Positions 11,371 through 22,824 of a DNA stretch of 64,000 nt are shown here, piece by piece (position 1 is the stretch's first letter; the number at the start of each line of letters is the position of its first letter). The notes under the pieces were generated by a model. The model was not told the DNA's origin, did not search any database, and was given only the letters and a program-made list of their open reading frames with translations. This DNA is from Dermatemys mawii (lineage: Eukaryota > Chordata > Testudines > Dermatemydidae): positions 11,582,127 to 11,646,126 of the forward strand of contig ML677373.1 in NCBI GenBank assembly GCA_007922305.1, written 5' to 3'. The position numbers were made by a program, and so were the translations under genes.

Positions 11371-13259
11371 GTAGGGACTTCCCCATCTGACAGTGTCTTC
11401 ACCACGTCCTTCCGGGAGGGGGCGATGCAGGCAGCTTCCTTGAGTATGGCTTCCCAGAGTGGTGCTGGCGATAGCCTTCTGCTGGATCCACAGGGGTGTC
11501 TGGGTGAGCAGTGGTGCTCGTGACTGGGGCCTGGATCCCTCCCCATGGTTTCTCAGTGACTGGCGCACTGCTCGTACCTTTGGACTGACTCCCCAGTGAG
11601 ACGCGCGTGGCAGAATGGGTGCAGCTGACTCTCTGACTGGGCTGTCATTTGAGGGCATAAATATCCAGAGTGGTAGACTTAACAGTTGTCAATATTCCAC
11701 CTTGGGACTCTTGCCCTGACTTTGACGGCGTCTTGGGTTCATTCCCAAGGGACCATTTTGAGAAAGGGCCTTTTATCGCATTTGGATCATTTTCTGGTTC
11801 ATTTCAAAGCATCTTGTTGTATTTCCCTCCCCATCCTGAAAAGACACAAAATATCCCAGTGGGGGGCACTGATGAGGGCCATGGGGGCAAATGCGGGGGC
11901 AGGGAGTACAATTCCATTCAAAGGGGAGCTCCATATCTCTGATTGTGTTGGTCTGGAGGCTATAGCTGGTAATCTGCCTTCAGGGTCTGCCTCTGAGCTA
12001 AGCCACGGAGTTATTAAAGGCGGCCTTCTGTATCCTAGTAGAGAGGAGAGGGATAGAAGTGAAGTGCAGGTAGGAACTGAAGAGAAACAATCAAACAGAA
12101 GAATCTAATTCAATTACATCACACAAAGGCAGACTGCTGAATACGGACACATTTTATAAGTGCTTGTGCACAAATGCTAGAAATCTAAGTACTGAGGTGG
12201 GTGAACTTGAGTGCCTGGTATTAAATGAGGCTATTGACATAACAGTCATCACAGAAGTTCGGTGAAAAGATGATAGTCAACGGGACACGGTAGTACTAGG
12301 GTAAAAAATATATAGGAATGACCGAGCAAGTTTTGCTGGCCGGGGAGGGGCACTATATGTGAAAGAAAGTGGAGTCAAATATATTAAAATTGTAAATGCT
12401 CAAACTGTACCATAGAGACTCTATGGATTAAAAATTCCATGCTTGAAATGTAAGAGTATAGCCATAGGAATATGCTACCAACCACCTGACCTAGATGGTG
12501 AGAGTGATTGTGAAGTGCTACAAAAACAGAAAACAGATGTCAACTCTCCCCATATTGACAGGGAATATGTCACCTCAGGATGGCATGCACATGCTGAATA
12601 TTGCTGAATCTCAAAAATGTATATTAGAAGTGGAAAAGGTACAGAGTAGGGCAACAGATATGATTAGGGGTATGGAACAGCTTCCGTACAAGGAGAGAGA
12701 AAAAAACTGGGACTGGTCAGCTTAGAAATGATGAGGGTGGGGGATATGACAGAGATCTATAAAGTAATGAACAGTGTGGAGAAAGAGAATGGGGGAAGTG
12801 TTATTTACCCTTTCACATTACTTAAGAGTCAGGGTCACCCGATGAAATTCATAAGCAGCAGGTTTAAAATAAACAAAAGGAACTACTTCTTCACACTGTG
12901 CACAGTCAGCCTGTGGAATTCGTTGACAGAGAATGTTGTGAAGGTGACAAATATAAGGGGGTTCAAAAAAGGCTTAGATAAGTTGATGAAGGATAGCTCT
13001 ATCAGTGGCTGTTAGCCGAGATGGTAAGGATGCAACCCCATGTTCCGGGTGTCCCTAAATCTCTGGCAGCCAGAAGCTGGGACTGGACAACAGGGCTCAC
13101 TTGTTCTGTTCATTCCCTCTGAAGCATCTGGCGGTGGCACTGGCCGCTGTCGAAAGACAAGTTACTGGGCTAGAGGGACCGTTGGTCTGACCCAGTATGG
13201 CCGATCTTATGTACACAATCAGTTAAGTGCTTCCTTTTTCTTTCTATGGTGGTGTCTAG
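11371..13259 (+). other. Intron after exon 4
   Basis: A 1.9-kb intron. Its second half is a CR1-like LINE remnant (listed). The first 700 bp shows nothing recognisable. Confidence 0.6.
12100..13218 (+). mobile_element. CR1-like LINE remnant, internally deleted
   Basis: The 5' part (about 12100-12490) reads like a decayed endonuclease-domain segment. About 12600-12720 encodes QSRATDMIRGMEQLPYKERE, and 12730-13010 encodes DMTEIYKVMNS then SLWNSLTENVV and GFKKGLDKLM. These are typical of the 3' portion of CR1-type LINE ORFs. The end 'gtctgacccagtatggccgatcttatg' is a common sauropsid LINE 3' tail. Frame breaks and missing middle domains show it is dead. Confidence 0.75.
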
Positions 13260-13354
13260 TCCCTAAGAACCTCTCCAGCATGCCTGCTGACCTCGTGGAC
13301 CAGCTGTCTTCCCTGAAGGCCGCAGCAGAAGACATGAAAGATGTAAAGGCCAAG
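13260..13354 (+). CDS. QRICH2: QRICH2 coding exon 5 (residues 406-437)
   Basis: The exon is 95 nt. The acceptor is TGTCTAG (13259) and the donor is GTGAGC (13355). It completes a split Val codon and encodes PKNLSSMPADLVDQLSSLKA followed by a Lys/Ala-rich helix. A CR1 LINE copy ends only about 40 bp upstream of this acceptor. Confidence 0.85.
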
Positions 13355-14653
13355 GTGAGCAGCTGGTATGCGGTCTTGTAACCTAACCATAGAATCAGCG
13401 ATGTTAACGAGTCCACTGTGGTTGGCTGGGATGGTGTGTGAGATAGGGACTTTGATACTGTATCATCCAGGGTCCGAACATGTGCTGTATGGAGTTGTAG
13501 TATCAGCATTAGTGGTGAAAGTCCCTATTGTTTGGTAGTGTGGTTAAGGCTCTGGACGGAGACTTTGGAGACCTGGGTTCAATTTCAGACTCTGCCACAG
13601 ACTTCCTCTATGACCTTAAGCAAGTCACTTAGGGCTTGATTCCCTCAAGGACATTACACCAGTGAAAAATCAGGTGGAGTTGAGCCTGGATCTGCTCTGA
13701 CCTCCTGCCAGCCCTAACACGCCTGCTCTCTTCCCATGCACTAGAAGGGGGATGCCAGTGCAGGAGGCATCACAGCTGCCTCCATCATCTTTACGCTGGT
13801 GGAGAGTCCCCCTACAGATTGAGAATTATCCAGGGGCTGCTTAATCTGGAGAATCCAGCCCTTAAACTGTTCCCCGTATTATCCAGGTACAATGGTTAAT
13901 TGTATTTCCTTTCATTCCCCCTACCTTTGTCTGGCTTGTCTAGTTAGACTGTGAGCTCTTAAGGGCAGAGACTCTCTTGTGGTGTCTTAGAAAAGTTCCC
14001 ACCACAACAGTTCCCTGAACTCATTGGCTTCTTGGCACACTCAGAATATTAAGAACAATAATAAGATCAGTATGAGGCAGGGGAGATACCCCTGGGAAAG
14101 GAGACGGAGGTGGGAGTCTGGCCCTTGTGTCCCTCAGAACAGGTTGCTCCAGACTTCGTCCCCACCGAGCCCCCTTGCAAAGAGAGCCCCAGATTCTTCA
14201 GCTGTCCTACCCAAACCCACCCCTGCTCTACGTCTTGCCAAGGGTTATTTTCCATCACTGTGTACACTAGACTGCCCTATTGCTTTCTGTGCTCAGGGCA
14301 GTTTTGAACGGGGAGGACAGCTGGGCGAGTGGGAGACAGTGTGCAGATTCCTAGCTACTGAATAGGTTAGTCCAAGATCCCCTCTAATTGAGGTTGACTC
14401 CAAAAAGTGTGTGTGTGTTTATCAATGTTTTGTGCTTAATACACTGAGCTAAATTCAGGTATGAGTGGGAGCAAATCCTTTGAAATAATTAGAGTGTCAT
14501 CTGCTTACATTAGGGCTGCATTTAGCCATATTTGAACCCAGCACACGCACTGGGGCTGGAGGGGGTAGGGAGTTTTTCAGCCAGTCTGAGGGAAGTCCTT
14601 GCAGGCAGTCGGGTGCCTGAAGTCCTGACTCTTCATGGTTGTCGTGGTTCTAG
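13355..14653 (+). other. Intron after exon 5
   Basis: A 1.3-kb intron holding a MIR-like SINE at about 13535-13640. A stretch at 13944-13985 (TTAGACTGTGAGCTCTTAAG and following) is typical of an old dispersed repeat. Nothing else was seen. Confidence 0.55.
13535..13645 (+). repeat. MIR-like SINE
   Basis: The order 'gttaaggctctgga', 'gacctgggttcaatttcagactctgccac', then 'atgaccttaagcaagtcactt' matches the 5' and core parts of MIR. Confidence 0.75.
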
Positions 14654-14754
14654 GTAAGGAAGCTGCAGAATGTCCTTGAAGCAGAGGTGGCAACAGAAGC
14701 AGATCAGAAAGCGAAGGGATCCAGTCAGATTAACCTGCAGTTAGGCTACCTCAG
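14654..14754 (+). CDS. QRICH2: QRICH2 coding exon 6 (residues 438-471)
   Basis: The exon is 101 nt, phase 0 in and two bases out (split Arg). The acceptor is GTTCTAG and the donor is GTAAAG at 14755. It encodes the coiled-coil helix VRKLQNVLEAEVATEADQKA followed by INLQLGYLR. Confidence 0.85.
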
Positions 14755-16319
14755 GTAAAGAGAGAAGAGAGCTGTGGATGTGTGCATCTCGGCTGCTAAT
14801 GCAACAGCCTCCAACAGCAAGCCTCAGTCCCACAGGATTCACACGAGCTGTAGAGCTGGCCTCTGATAAGATAGGGGCCCATTATCAGACAGGTTACATT
14901 ATTTAGTTGGGGTTGGTCCTGCTTTGAGCAGAGGGTTAGATTAGATGACCTCCTGAGGTCTCTTCCAACCTTATGATTCTATAATAAAGCTGGACTCTAG
15001 TACAGGTCCAGATTCCACAGGATTCATACGTATGCTATAGAGCTGGATTCCAGTGCCTCGTTTGTTATACTTTCATACAGTCTATGGTTTCTGATCTGAA
15101 TCTCTGAGATAGACCTGAGGTGTGATATCTAGTTCTGTCTCACCAGGTTCAGACCTAAGCTGATGCAGAACTGAGCTACAGGTAACTACTCACCCAAGTA
15201 GTTCGTCATGACCAAGACTGCCATCCCCATTCCATTCCCCGGGATGGGGCTGAGCTGTACCATCTGGCCCACATTCTGGAGGACTTGTGCAGAACTGAAC
15301 TGCATAACCTATAGGACTCATCCATGTTAACTAGCCCACATCCATGAGGGCTGGCTTAAAAATGAGCTAGGCTCACTCCCTACCTCCCATGGTGCATGTA
15401 GAACTGCTTTGTTACAGGTGATTCTTATGCCATGGTTCGTAGAACAGGGTAGCCATGGTTCCACTTCGTTAATGTATTGCAGGGAGCAGCGATGTATCCC
15501 TCCTGGACTGATCAGAGACTTGGACTGTGTTAAATCTGTGTACACACCATTGGGCTTGCTTTAAAGCAGGGCTGTTGTAGAAGTAGTAACTGAAGGCTCC
15601 AGGCCCTGGTTCTAGTTTTTGCAGGGCTCTGTGCCAGGCCAACATCTCTAACCTGAATAGCACACCTCAGGGTGGGATTTGGGGCAGGGAGCTACATTGC
15701 TAAGCAGCTCTGAGAGGGTTTTGGTACCCAGGGCAGAGGAGTTGGGGCGGAGAAGGGGTTTGCCATTACTGGGTGGGAGGGAATGTCAAGATCTAGCTGG
15801 TTTGGGGAGTAGATTGTTGTTCACCAGTTCGTCTTTCAAGAGAGCGTGAGAGAGACACTGGGCCATTATGCTGGAGGGGAGGGGTTCCTGGGAGAATGCT
15901 GGGAAGGGGAAGAGAGTCTAACAGTGCAAGACCCCGCTCCACCTCCCCTCTCCTCAAAGCAGAGGGACCCATGCAGCTGGTCTTCACATGTGCCGCTCTA
16001 CGTTCCCACCTCACCCCCGTCAAAGAAGCTGGACAGAGCCACAAGAATGGCTGCAATTCCTTGCATGGACTTTGTGTTGCTATGTGGTTTGATAGTATCT
16101 AAAGCATAGAGTTACCTCCCAGCAACCATGTCAGGGGCCAAATTCAGCCCCGGGATAAACAGGCTGACTTCAGGGGAGCTACACCTGAGCTGCATTTGGC
16201 ACAGTGGAGGATTAGCACCTGCCCGTGCTGGGTGCTGGTCCCTGTCTCCATGCTCCAAGCCCCATGACAGCGCCTCTGCTCAGCAAATGACCCTCTCTGT
16301 TGTTGGCTCTGTGGTCCAG
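14755..16319 (+). other. Intron after exon 6
   Basis: A 1.56-kb intron with the CR1 tail above and a short old repeat near 16125-16205. Nothing else was recognised. Confidence 0.55.
14870..14995 (+). mobile_element. 5'-truncated CR1 LINE 3' end
   Basis: TTAGATGACCTCCTGAGGTC followed by TCTTCCAACCTTATGATTCT is the well-known 3' end of CR1 elements. It finishes in an ATTCTATAAT tail, the usual CR1 terminus. Confidence 0.85.
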
Positions 16320-16434
16320 ATCGACAGTGCACGACATAGAGAAAGAGCTGCAGGCGCTGAGGGAGCAGCAGGATCGCGGCAAAGCCAAGCTGGAGCAGTC
16401 GGTGACTGACACAGCCCTCGACCTGCAGGAACAG
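16320..16434 (+). CDS. QRICH2: QRICH2 coding exon 7 (residues 471-509)
   Basis: The exon is 115 nt. The acceptor is GGTCCAG (16319) and the donor is GTCAGG (16435). It completes the split Arg codon and encodes a charged coiled coil (STVHDIEKELQALREQQDRG), ending in a Gln-rich stretch (DLQEQ). Confidence 0.85.
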
Positions 16435-17333
16435 GTCAGGCGGTTTGAGGCGAGAGGTGGGGCTGCTCACTGACTTGCTGAGAAACAGCTGCCCTTGGGG
16501 GTTGGCGCCATGGTAACGCTGGGTATCTCTGCTTGCCCAGTTCCCCTGGGGTGTTGGACAGTTGCTCAGAACAAAGGCCCCCAGATTTCCTCCTCCTGAA
16601 GCCAGTGCCCTAGCCCTGTGGAGCAGGTCGAAGCTGCTAGCTGGGCTCCAATGGGAGCCTCTTGCCTCACTAACTGCTGCCTCCCTCCCTGGATCGTACA
16701 GGGGAGGGAAGGGGCATCTGAGCTGAGCAGGAAGCTCCCTCGCGAGCTGGGAAGCGTTTTTCATTGGTGTAGGAGAGGAGAGCTCTGGACAGTGCCCCAA
16801 GGAGGCCGTTGCCTCCTGGAATGCATCGCGGTTTGTTATAGCTCGCTGTAGGCTAAGGCTTTGCTCTGCTCTCTGGGGGGGAAGCAGGGTAGAGACACGA
16901 CTGTTTTTTCTCTTGGCCTGGTGGCCGCCATGTGCAGTTGAGCCAGACCCACTCCTTGGTCTGGTAGCAAGAAGATGCTTTGCTCAGGTACCAGCCAGTC
17001 CATCTTCTGCAAGACTTCCAGAGTTCCTCTCCGTGCCGATGGGCCCAAGACAGGGACCTTAATGACAGACTCCAAGGCAGTTAGTTCTAGCCTCTAGTGG
17101 GAGCGCTGCTTCCGCAGCTGCTAACTGGAGAAGGTCGCCTAGGGCCCATCCATCCATGGGCAAATCCTTGGAGTCTTGGCCAGAATGTATTGCCTCGGGC
17201 ATTGCTAATATCCCTGCTGGAGACACCTCTCTGACAGAGCCTAGCGCCTGTCTCCCGGGTGCTTTAGCATGCAGAGAAATTCTGCTGGGGGGTGCCTGTT
17301 TGAAACCCGACTCCTTCTCTCCCCTACCTACAG
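16435..17333 (+). other. Intron after exon 7
   Basis: A 0.9-kb intron in which I see no recognisable feature. Confidence 0.5.
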
Positions 17334-17585
17334 TTAGACAAGCTTAGATCTGTCATGGAGAACATGATGGCCTCCTCCTCCACCTTGCTCTCCATGAGCA
17401 TGCCCACTACCCCGGAGCCTGGGGAGGCAGCGCCGCATGGCACGTGCCCAGCCTGCAGCCTAGATGTCAGCGAGCAGGTTAGCCAGCTGTTCAAACGCTA
17501 CGAGCAGCTGCAGGATTTAATTAGCAGCTTCATGACGAGGCACACGGAAAGCAAGCCAGCAAAGAGGCCACAGCTGAGGAGCCAG
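17334..17585 (+). CDS. QRICH2: QRICH2 coding exon 8, CPAC motif (residues 510-593)
   Basis: The exon is 84 codons, phase 0/0. The acceptor is CTACAG (17333) and the donor is GTAAGG (17586). A helix with several Met residues is followed by a Pro-rich turn, the CPAC motif at 547-550 and SLDVSEQVSQLFKRYEQLQ, then a basic end (AKRPQLRSQ). The CxxC followed by this helix is a recognisable signature of the DUF4795 family (QRICH2 and C16orf96). Zinc binding is possible but not shown. Confidence 0.9.
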
Positions 17586-18186
17586 GTAAGGCCAGCCAAA
17601 GGGAAACACCCTGATTTATTATCCAGACTTCCAGGCTAAGGCTGTCAATGTAATTCAGTACCTGAGGGGAGTGAGGGATGGAGCATTTCAGTGGTGCTGT
17701 GAAGGGGTGGTTCAGACTGGATCCTATGGGATCTGGGGCCACATCGCAGTGCAGCAGTGAGTTGGAGCAGCAGGCGGTAGCCCAGGGCCTGCTAGTTGCT
17801 CCTAGTGCAGAGTCCATGGGAAGAGCTGCACATGGGAATCGTGGGACTGTGACCCATTCAGCCCCTCTGCACTGCACCCCACACAGGAGCAGATCACTGC
17901 CGGCTCCCTGGGAAGCCCACAGTTGTTCTGGCTCCTCGTTTAGCCTTGGGTTACACCTGCTGGCTGGCGTGGTGGGTGGGTTCCCTGACCCCTCGTCTTG
18001 AGGCCTGGTCTCAAATCCTGACTTTAGGGGTCACATGTCAGAGGGAGTTGTGTGCGTCTTCCCACTGCCTAGTGGGCTCATGCCCAGCCCTGCAAAGCCA
18101 TCTCAGTGTTCAGCATGGCTCGTGGTTTCTGCCCCAGAGAAGCTGCAAACTGGAAGAGCAGGGCGTGGAGGCCAGGACTGAGGAAC

Positions 18187-18466
18187 ATCGGCAGAGCCCT
18201 CGGGGTTGATATAGCCCGGAGTGCTGTGGGTTGGGACGGAGGTGCCTTGGTAGAGCTGTGTGAAGTCTCAAGACTGCAGTAGTTGGGGATGCAGGGCAGG
18301 GCTTGGGTGCATGGGCAGAGCTATGTGAATGGGATGCCCTCGGGGCTTGCATAGCAGGGAGTGCTGGAGGGTGGGGCTGAAGTGCCTTGGTAGAGCTGTG
18401 TGGGATTCCAAGAGTGTGCTGCAGGTTATGATCAGCAGAGCTCTATGTGTGATACTACTTGCTCAT
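18187..18466. repeat. 140-bp tandem duplication, diverged
   Basis: CCCTCGGGG at 18197 and 18337, and GTGCCTTGGTAGAGCTGTGT at 18242 and 18382, are both offset by exactly 140 bp. The segments between align with scattered differences. It is an old two-copy duplication inside an intron. Confidence 0.75.
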
Positions 18467-19099
18467 TACCTGCTGTCCTATGCAAGTGGAGGGCAGCGCA
18501 GCCTCTCTGCCGGCAGCACTCAGCTTCACCCAAATGGGGAAGAAGACAAGAAGGTGGAGATTTGATCAGGGATGTTGACGGACCAGTTTGAGTCTAGTGC
18601 ACATCCCAAGGATTCCAGTCCTCCATTTGCTCTGCGGTCCGTAGCTCTAGCTTTGCACAGGTTCCCACCCTGCTTTCAGACACACCGGGCACTATTAGTT
18701 CTATGTGCAACTTGCAAGCCAGACAGTCCTGCCCCCCTCTCTCTCACCCCTTCCAACCGTGCACCTGTGTCATAAAGGGAATATCCCGTCTCTGGCTTGA
18801 AGCCATTCAGATCTGCACTTGTCCACAGCAGAGCTGGAAGAAAACCCTAGTTTGTTACCAAATGGGGAATTCAGCTCCACGTGACCCCATGTGGCATCAG
18901 TAAATCCCACAGAACATCTGCCATTAAATGATGAACCTGAGATAAGAGAGGAGAATGAGGCCAGCCTGGTTCTTGTGTGGATGCGGGGGGCACAGTTATG
19001 TTCCTGCCGCTCTTGGTGTTTGATCTCCTGTGTGGGGCAACGTAGTGGCCTTATGACATTTATACCCCATTATGATGAACTGATGCAATATCATGCTCC

Positions 19100-19290
19100 A
19101 TCTAGAGATCTGCACGTGAGATTGGAGCCAGGACTCCTGAGTACTCTTCCTATCACTGTTTTAACACACAATCTCTCCATGCCTTTGTTTCCTGTTCTGT
19201 AAAATGGGGACAAAAATGCTTGGGAGGTGGGGATTGTGAGCCTTACTTACTCAATGCATGGAAAATGTGTTGGGAAATGAAAAGTTTCAG
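19100..19290 (+). repeat. MIR-like SINE
   Basis: The segment 'gagccaggactcctgagtactcttcctatcactg' is followed by 'ctccatgcctttgtttcctgttctgtaaaatgggg', the MIR core and 3' part with the middle portion lost. Confidence 0.7.
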
Positions 19291-20161
19291 CAGACATTTT
19301 GTAGCTGATCCAAATGGCAGGGTCTGGCGGTGCCTTCTCCTTGCTGAGCAGGTCCCATGAGATGCCGAAATGATTCCTAGGGTCAGATATTCAGCAGCAG
19401 CTTCTCTTCCATGTTAAAAGTCACAGTTGCTGATTGTGTCTTCAGAAGTGGGCACAGGCTCCTTTTGCACCAATGGATCTGAGACGAGGGTGAGCAGCGA
19501 GAGTGCGCGCACACAAGTTCTGGTTTTGCACCCTGTTTTGGGTGCACAGTTTGCAAAACCAATAGCCAGCTCTAGGCATGTTGTAAATATAGCTCCTAAA
19601 AGGAAGCTCAGGGAATCAAACAGATTCATACTTAGCTAGTTCCAATACAACTCGTGGGTGCTGGCACAGAACTCCAGGCCCTCGAATGACACTCAGAACC
19701 ACTTTTTATTTGGACTGTATGAAGGAATGGGTCCTGGATACCCCATAGATCATTCTGCCCAAGGGGGACTGGGGATTGGTGAAGTTATCTATGGGGCCTG
19801 CTACCTCGAGGTCACTCATTTGAATTCACTAGTAGTGGCTGAAACTCTTTGTCATGGATGCCATGGATGTGACTTACAAGTGGCCTGTGTGACACATGCT
19901 GTTGATCCAGATCTCCATGTGCAAGTGAGCGGGTGTGCATGTCACCAACAGCATGTTCACGGCTGGCAGCCCCAGCAGTGAAGCCAAGCACTGGCTGGCC
20001 TCGGAGAACAGCTCTCCCAGTGGGAGCCGAGAGCCCCCAAGTGAGGGATGAGGTGTCGTCCCTCGCCCATGCCAGGCCTGCTCTGTGGTTTGAAGGCTTT
20101 GTGCCTGGCCGTAATTATCTGCTACAGAGCTTCACTTCCCCCTCCATTGCCCTTGAATCAG

Positions 20162-20284
20162 GATGAAGAGCTGCTGAGTCGCATCCAAAGCACCATCCTC
20201 CAGGTGCAAGGAGACTGTGAGAATCTCAACACCACCACAAGGAACCTCATCGAAGACCATCAGCAGAAGCAGAAGGATATCGCT
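20162..20284 (+). CDS. QRICH2: QRICH2 coding exon 9 (residues 594-634)
   Basis: The exon is 41 codons, phase 0/0. The acceptor is AATCAG (20161) and the donor is GTAAGT at 20285. It encodes a coiled coil beginning DEELLSRIQSTILQVQGDCE, with a Gln/Lys-rich end. It continues the DUF4795-like helical region. Confidence 0.88.
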
Positions 20285-21748
20285 GTAAGTGACAGCAGGG
20301 GGCTGGCGAGAGGATAAGATGCTGCCTGTACTCGCCAGGGGGTTGGGTTGCTTGGTAACAGGGATGCTCTTAGCTCTAGGCATCCTCATCATGGACGCTT
20401 GTTAACAAGGAAAACAAAGGAATGGGCAGAGGAGACAAAGGATCCTCCCTCCTGCCCTGAGAGAACCCAACACATCTGAGCCTCTCCATAGCACAGAGTG
20501 TAGGTAGGGAGGCTGACCAGATCACAACAGTAAAATATTGGGGTACACTGAGGTGCTGTAGGCCTCGCCCACAGTCCACCCCTGCTCCTCCAACGCTCCG
20601 CCCCTACTCTGCCCCAGGTCCTGCCCCCTCCCCACTCGGTCCTGCCACCATACCCCTCCTCATCTCCTGGCGTGTCACTGGCTTGCTGAGTCCCTCCTCA
20701 GCCCTCCACCCACCGCTCGCCTCCTCTTCCCCACCTTCCGCCTGCCACTCACCTCACTTCCTTGCCAGAAACCCCCGTGCCAGCCCCGAGAACCCCCACT
20801 GGCTCGCCACTCATCTCTTAACTCACCCGCCGCCTCCTGCTCGTCTCCTCGCCCCACTCCCACTGCCGGCTTGACGTTTCAGCCCCAACCGCCAGCTGCT
20901 CGCCCATCTCTGGCTCGCCACTGGCCTCTTCACCCTCCCGCAACTGCTGGCCAGCCGCTCACTCCTCACTTCCCCTCCCTCGCTTGCCAGCTCGCCTCTT
21001 CGGCCAACCAGCCAGCCTCTGGTTTTCCTGCCGCTGACTCACCCCACCTCTTTCCCCCTACCCCCGCTCGCCTATTCACCCCCTGCCACTTGCCTACTCA
21101 CCCCTTGTGCTCGTCTCTTTACCTGATTATTGGGACAATTGGCATCCCAATCGTACATCGGTCGGGATGCGGGACAAAGGGCTAAATATTGGGACAGTCC
21201 CAATTTTATTGGACATCTGGTTGCCCTATAGGTAGGTGGCTCTAGACTCGTTAGCCCCTGAGCCGCTCTCTCCTAGTCCAACATCTGGTACTGCAGGAGA
21301 CCATGAGTCTTGTCACTGGGTTGCCCATCATGATACACTGGGGATTTGTTGAGGCTGTCATCAGAGACCGACCCCAGAGATCTAATGTCCACCCCAGGCA
21401 TTAAAACTCTAGGGGCTTGATGCACAGTGAGTCTCTGCTAGGTGAGTGCCCCCTCGAGAAAGAGAGGAGATCTGGAGCAGGGATCGAAGGGCAGACAGGG
21501 CATATCCACATGGACAACCCTCCTGTCTGCAGGTCCTTACACCTACTAGGCCCATATTGCCCCCTTCACCACCCTGCTGTTGTGTTGAGTGACCACTCAA
21601 GATATCTGAGCCCCAGGGGGCGTCAGGCAGCCAGGGAACACGTGCAGGTGCTGCTGGTGGTCTGGGAGAGGACCAGGACCGTCCCGTAATCTCAGCCTCC
21701 CACTTCTGTGACCGGTTCTCATCTCTGCCTCTTCTGTGTTGTGTCAAG
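20285..21748 (+). other. Intron after exon 9
   Basis: A 1.46-kb intron, half of it the C-rich TA-flanked element. Nothing else was recognised. Confidence 0.55.
20505..21230. mobile_element. TA-flanked C-rich non-autonomous DNA transposon
   Basis: The left end TAGGGAGGCTGACCAGAT and right end ATCTGGTTGCCCTA form diverged inverted ends that match the intact small element at 59344-59461. A TA lies at each border. The last 100 bp (ATTGGGACAGTCCCAATTTT and neighbours) matches the internal sequence of that family. The middle (about 20580-21120) is a C-rich, imperfectly repeated 'ctcgcc' tract. Confidence 0.7.
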
Positions 21749-21823
21749 GTTCTCTTCCAGTCCCTGGAGAAGTTGGAAAAGGAGAAAGCAGACAAGGAGC
21801 ATCTGGAGACGGAAATTGATGTG
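21749..21823 (+). CDS. QRICH2: QRICH2 coding exon 10 (residues 635-659)
   Basis: The exon is 25 codons if acceptor TGTCAAG (21748) is used; the donor is GTAAGG at 21824. It encodes VLFQSLEKLEKEKADKEHLE. A second in-frame acceptor, CTTCCAG, ends at 21760 and would remove four residues (VLFQ). I chose the first because a short hydrophobic lead-in before SLEKLEKEKADKE fits what I recall of the family. Either choice keeps the frame. Confidence 0.8.
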
Positions 21824-21944
21824 GTAAGGGGCAATGCAGCACCCGCTTGGGTGTGACAGACACACGTGGTTCCTCCACTGGCACGGGAGATGCACGTTTA
21901 GGCTCTCGATTCAGTGGGACGTGGCGTGGTCTCCTGTTTAGGAT

Positions 21945-22090
21945 CCCAGGCTGGAGAGCTGGGATACGTTCCTGGCTCTGCTGTGTGGGACTTTGCCTCT
22001 CTGTGACTGTTTTAAATGGGGCTAGTGACACCCCCCTTGTCAATTGCTGTGGGATCTACTGATGAAAAGCGCTAACCATTATTATGTAGC
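21945..22090 (+). repeat. MIR-like SINE, degenerate
   Basis: The order 'ctggctctgctgtgtgggactttgcctctctgtgactgttttaaatggg' then 'gatgaaaagcgctaaccattattat' follows the MIR core and the tail layout seen in other copies here. It lies in the 0.8-kb intron after exon 10, where nothing else was seen. Confidence 0.6.
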
Positions 22091-22659
22091 ATTTTACATC
22101 CTCTAAATGCCACACTAAGGAGACTGTCCCTGTCATGCGTACACTGTTACACTTCTGTTACCAACACGGAAGCCAGAATTGTTAGTGGTTGCCCCTTATT
22201 TTGGTGCCTCAGCTGCTCAGTGTCTGAATGAGACCCCTTGAGCTTTCAGAGGTGCTGAGTACCCACAGCTCCAATTGCAGCTGCTCCTGACCTATACCAG
22301 GGTACACAAGAGCAGGGTCCATGCTAGAGTCCTCCCGGGGTATCGGTGAGGAGCTGTCCCAGGCCAGCCACCTGAAGTGCTGAGGCAGCATCTGCTTTGA
22401 GGAAGGGTCTGATCTAAGTGAGCAAAGGGGAGGAGGGAGAATGAAGATGGATGGAATTGAAGGATGGAGCCCTTACTCAGAGCAGCTGAGCCTTGATTGT
22501 GAAGGGAGGGAAATGTCTCTTTCTGGGGAGTAGAGAGAGGAAGCTGGATGCTCACATGGGGCCCCGTGGAACAGGAGTGCTGGGTGACATGCCTCTCTTG
22601 TGCCCCAGATCAAGCTGAGGCCCTTCCTCCCCATCGCTCTCCTTTCTCCCCCTTGCCAG

Positions 22660-22824
22660 AAAGCAGACAAGATCGCCCTGGCTGGCAAAGTCAGCCGCAC
22701 CCAGTTTGATGCCACCACGGAGCAGCTGAATAGGATGATGCAGGATCTGGTGAACAAGATGAGTGGGCAGGAGCAGGACTGGCACAAAGTGCTCGACAAA
22801 ATCTTGACGGAGATGGACTCCAAG
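22660..22824 (+). CDS. QRICH2: QRICH2 coding exon 11 (residues 660-714)
   Basis: The exon is 55 codons, phase 0/0. The acceptor is CTTGCCAG (22659) and the donor is GTAAGC (22825). The core KADKIALAGKVSRTQFD, then TTEQLNRMMQDLVNKM, is the best-conserved helical block of the DUF4795 family as I recall it. Confidence 0.92.

Larger units (their letters stand above)
17586..20161 (+). other. Intron after exon 8
   Basis: A 2.6-kb intron with a 140-bp tandem duplication (about 18187-18466) and a MIR-like SINE (about 19100-19290). Nothing else was seen. Confidence 0.55.

Noticed and set aside
16144..16800. 218-codon open frame on the minus strand across exon 7
   Set aside because: It overlaps the real exon on the opposite strand and its translation matches nothing I know; antisense shadow.
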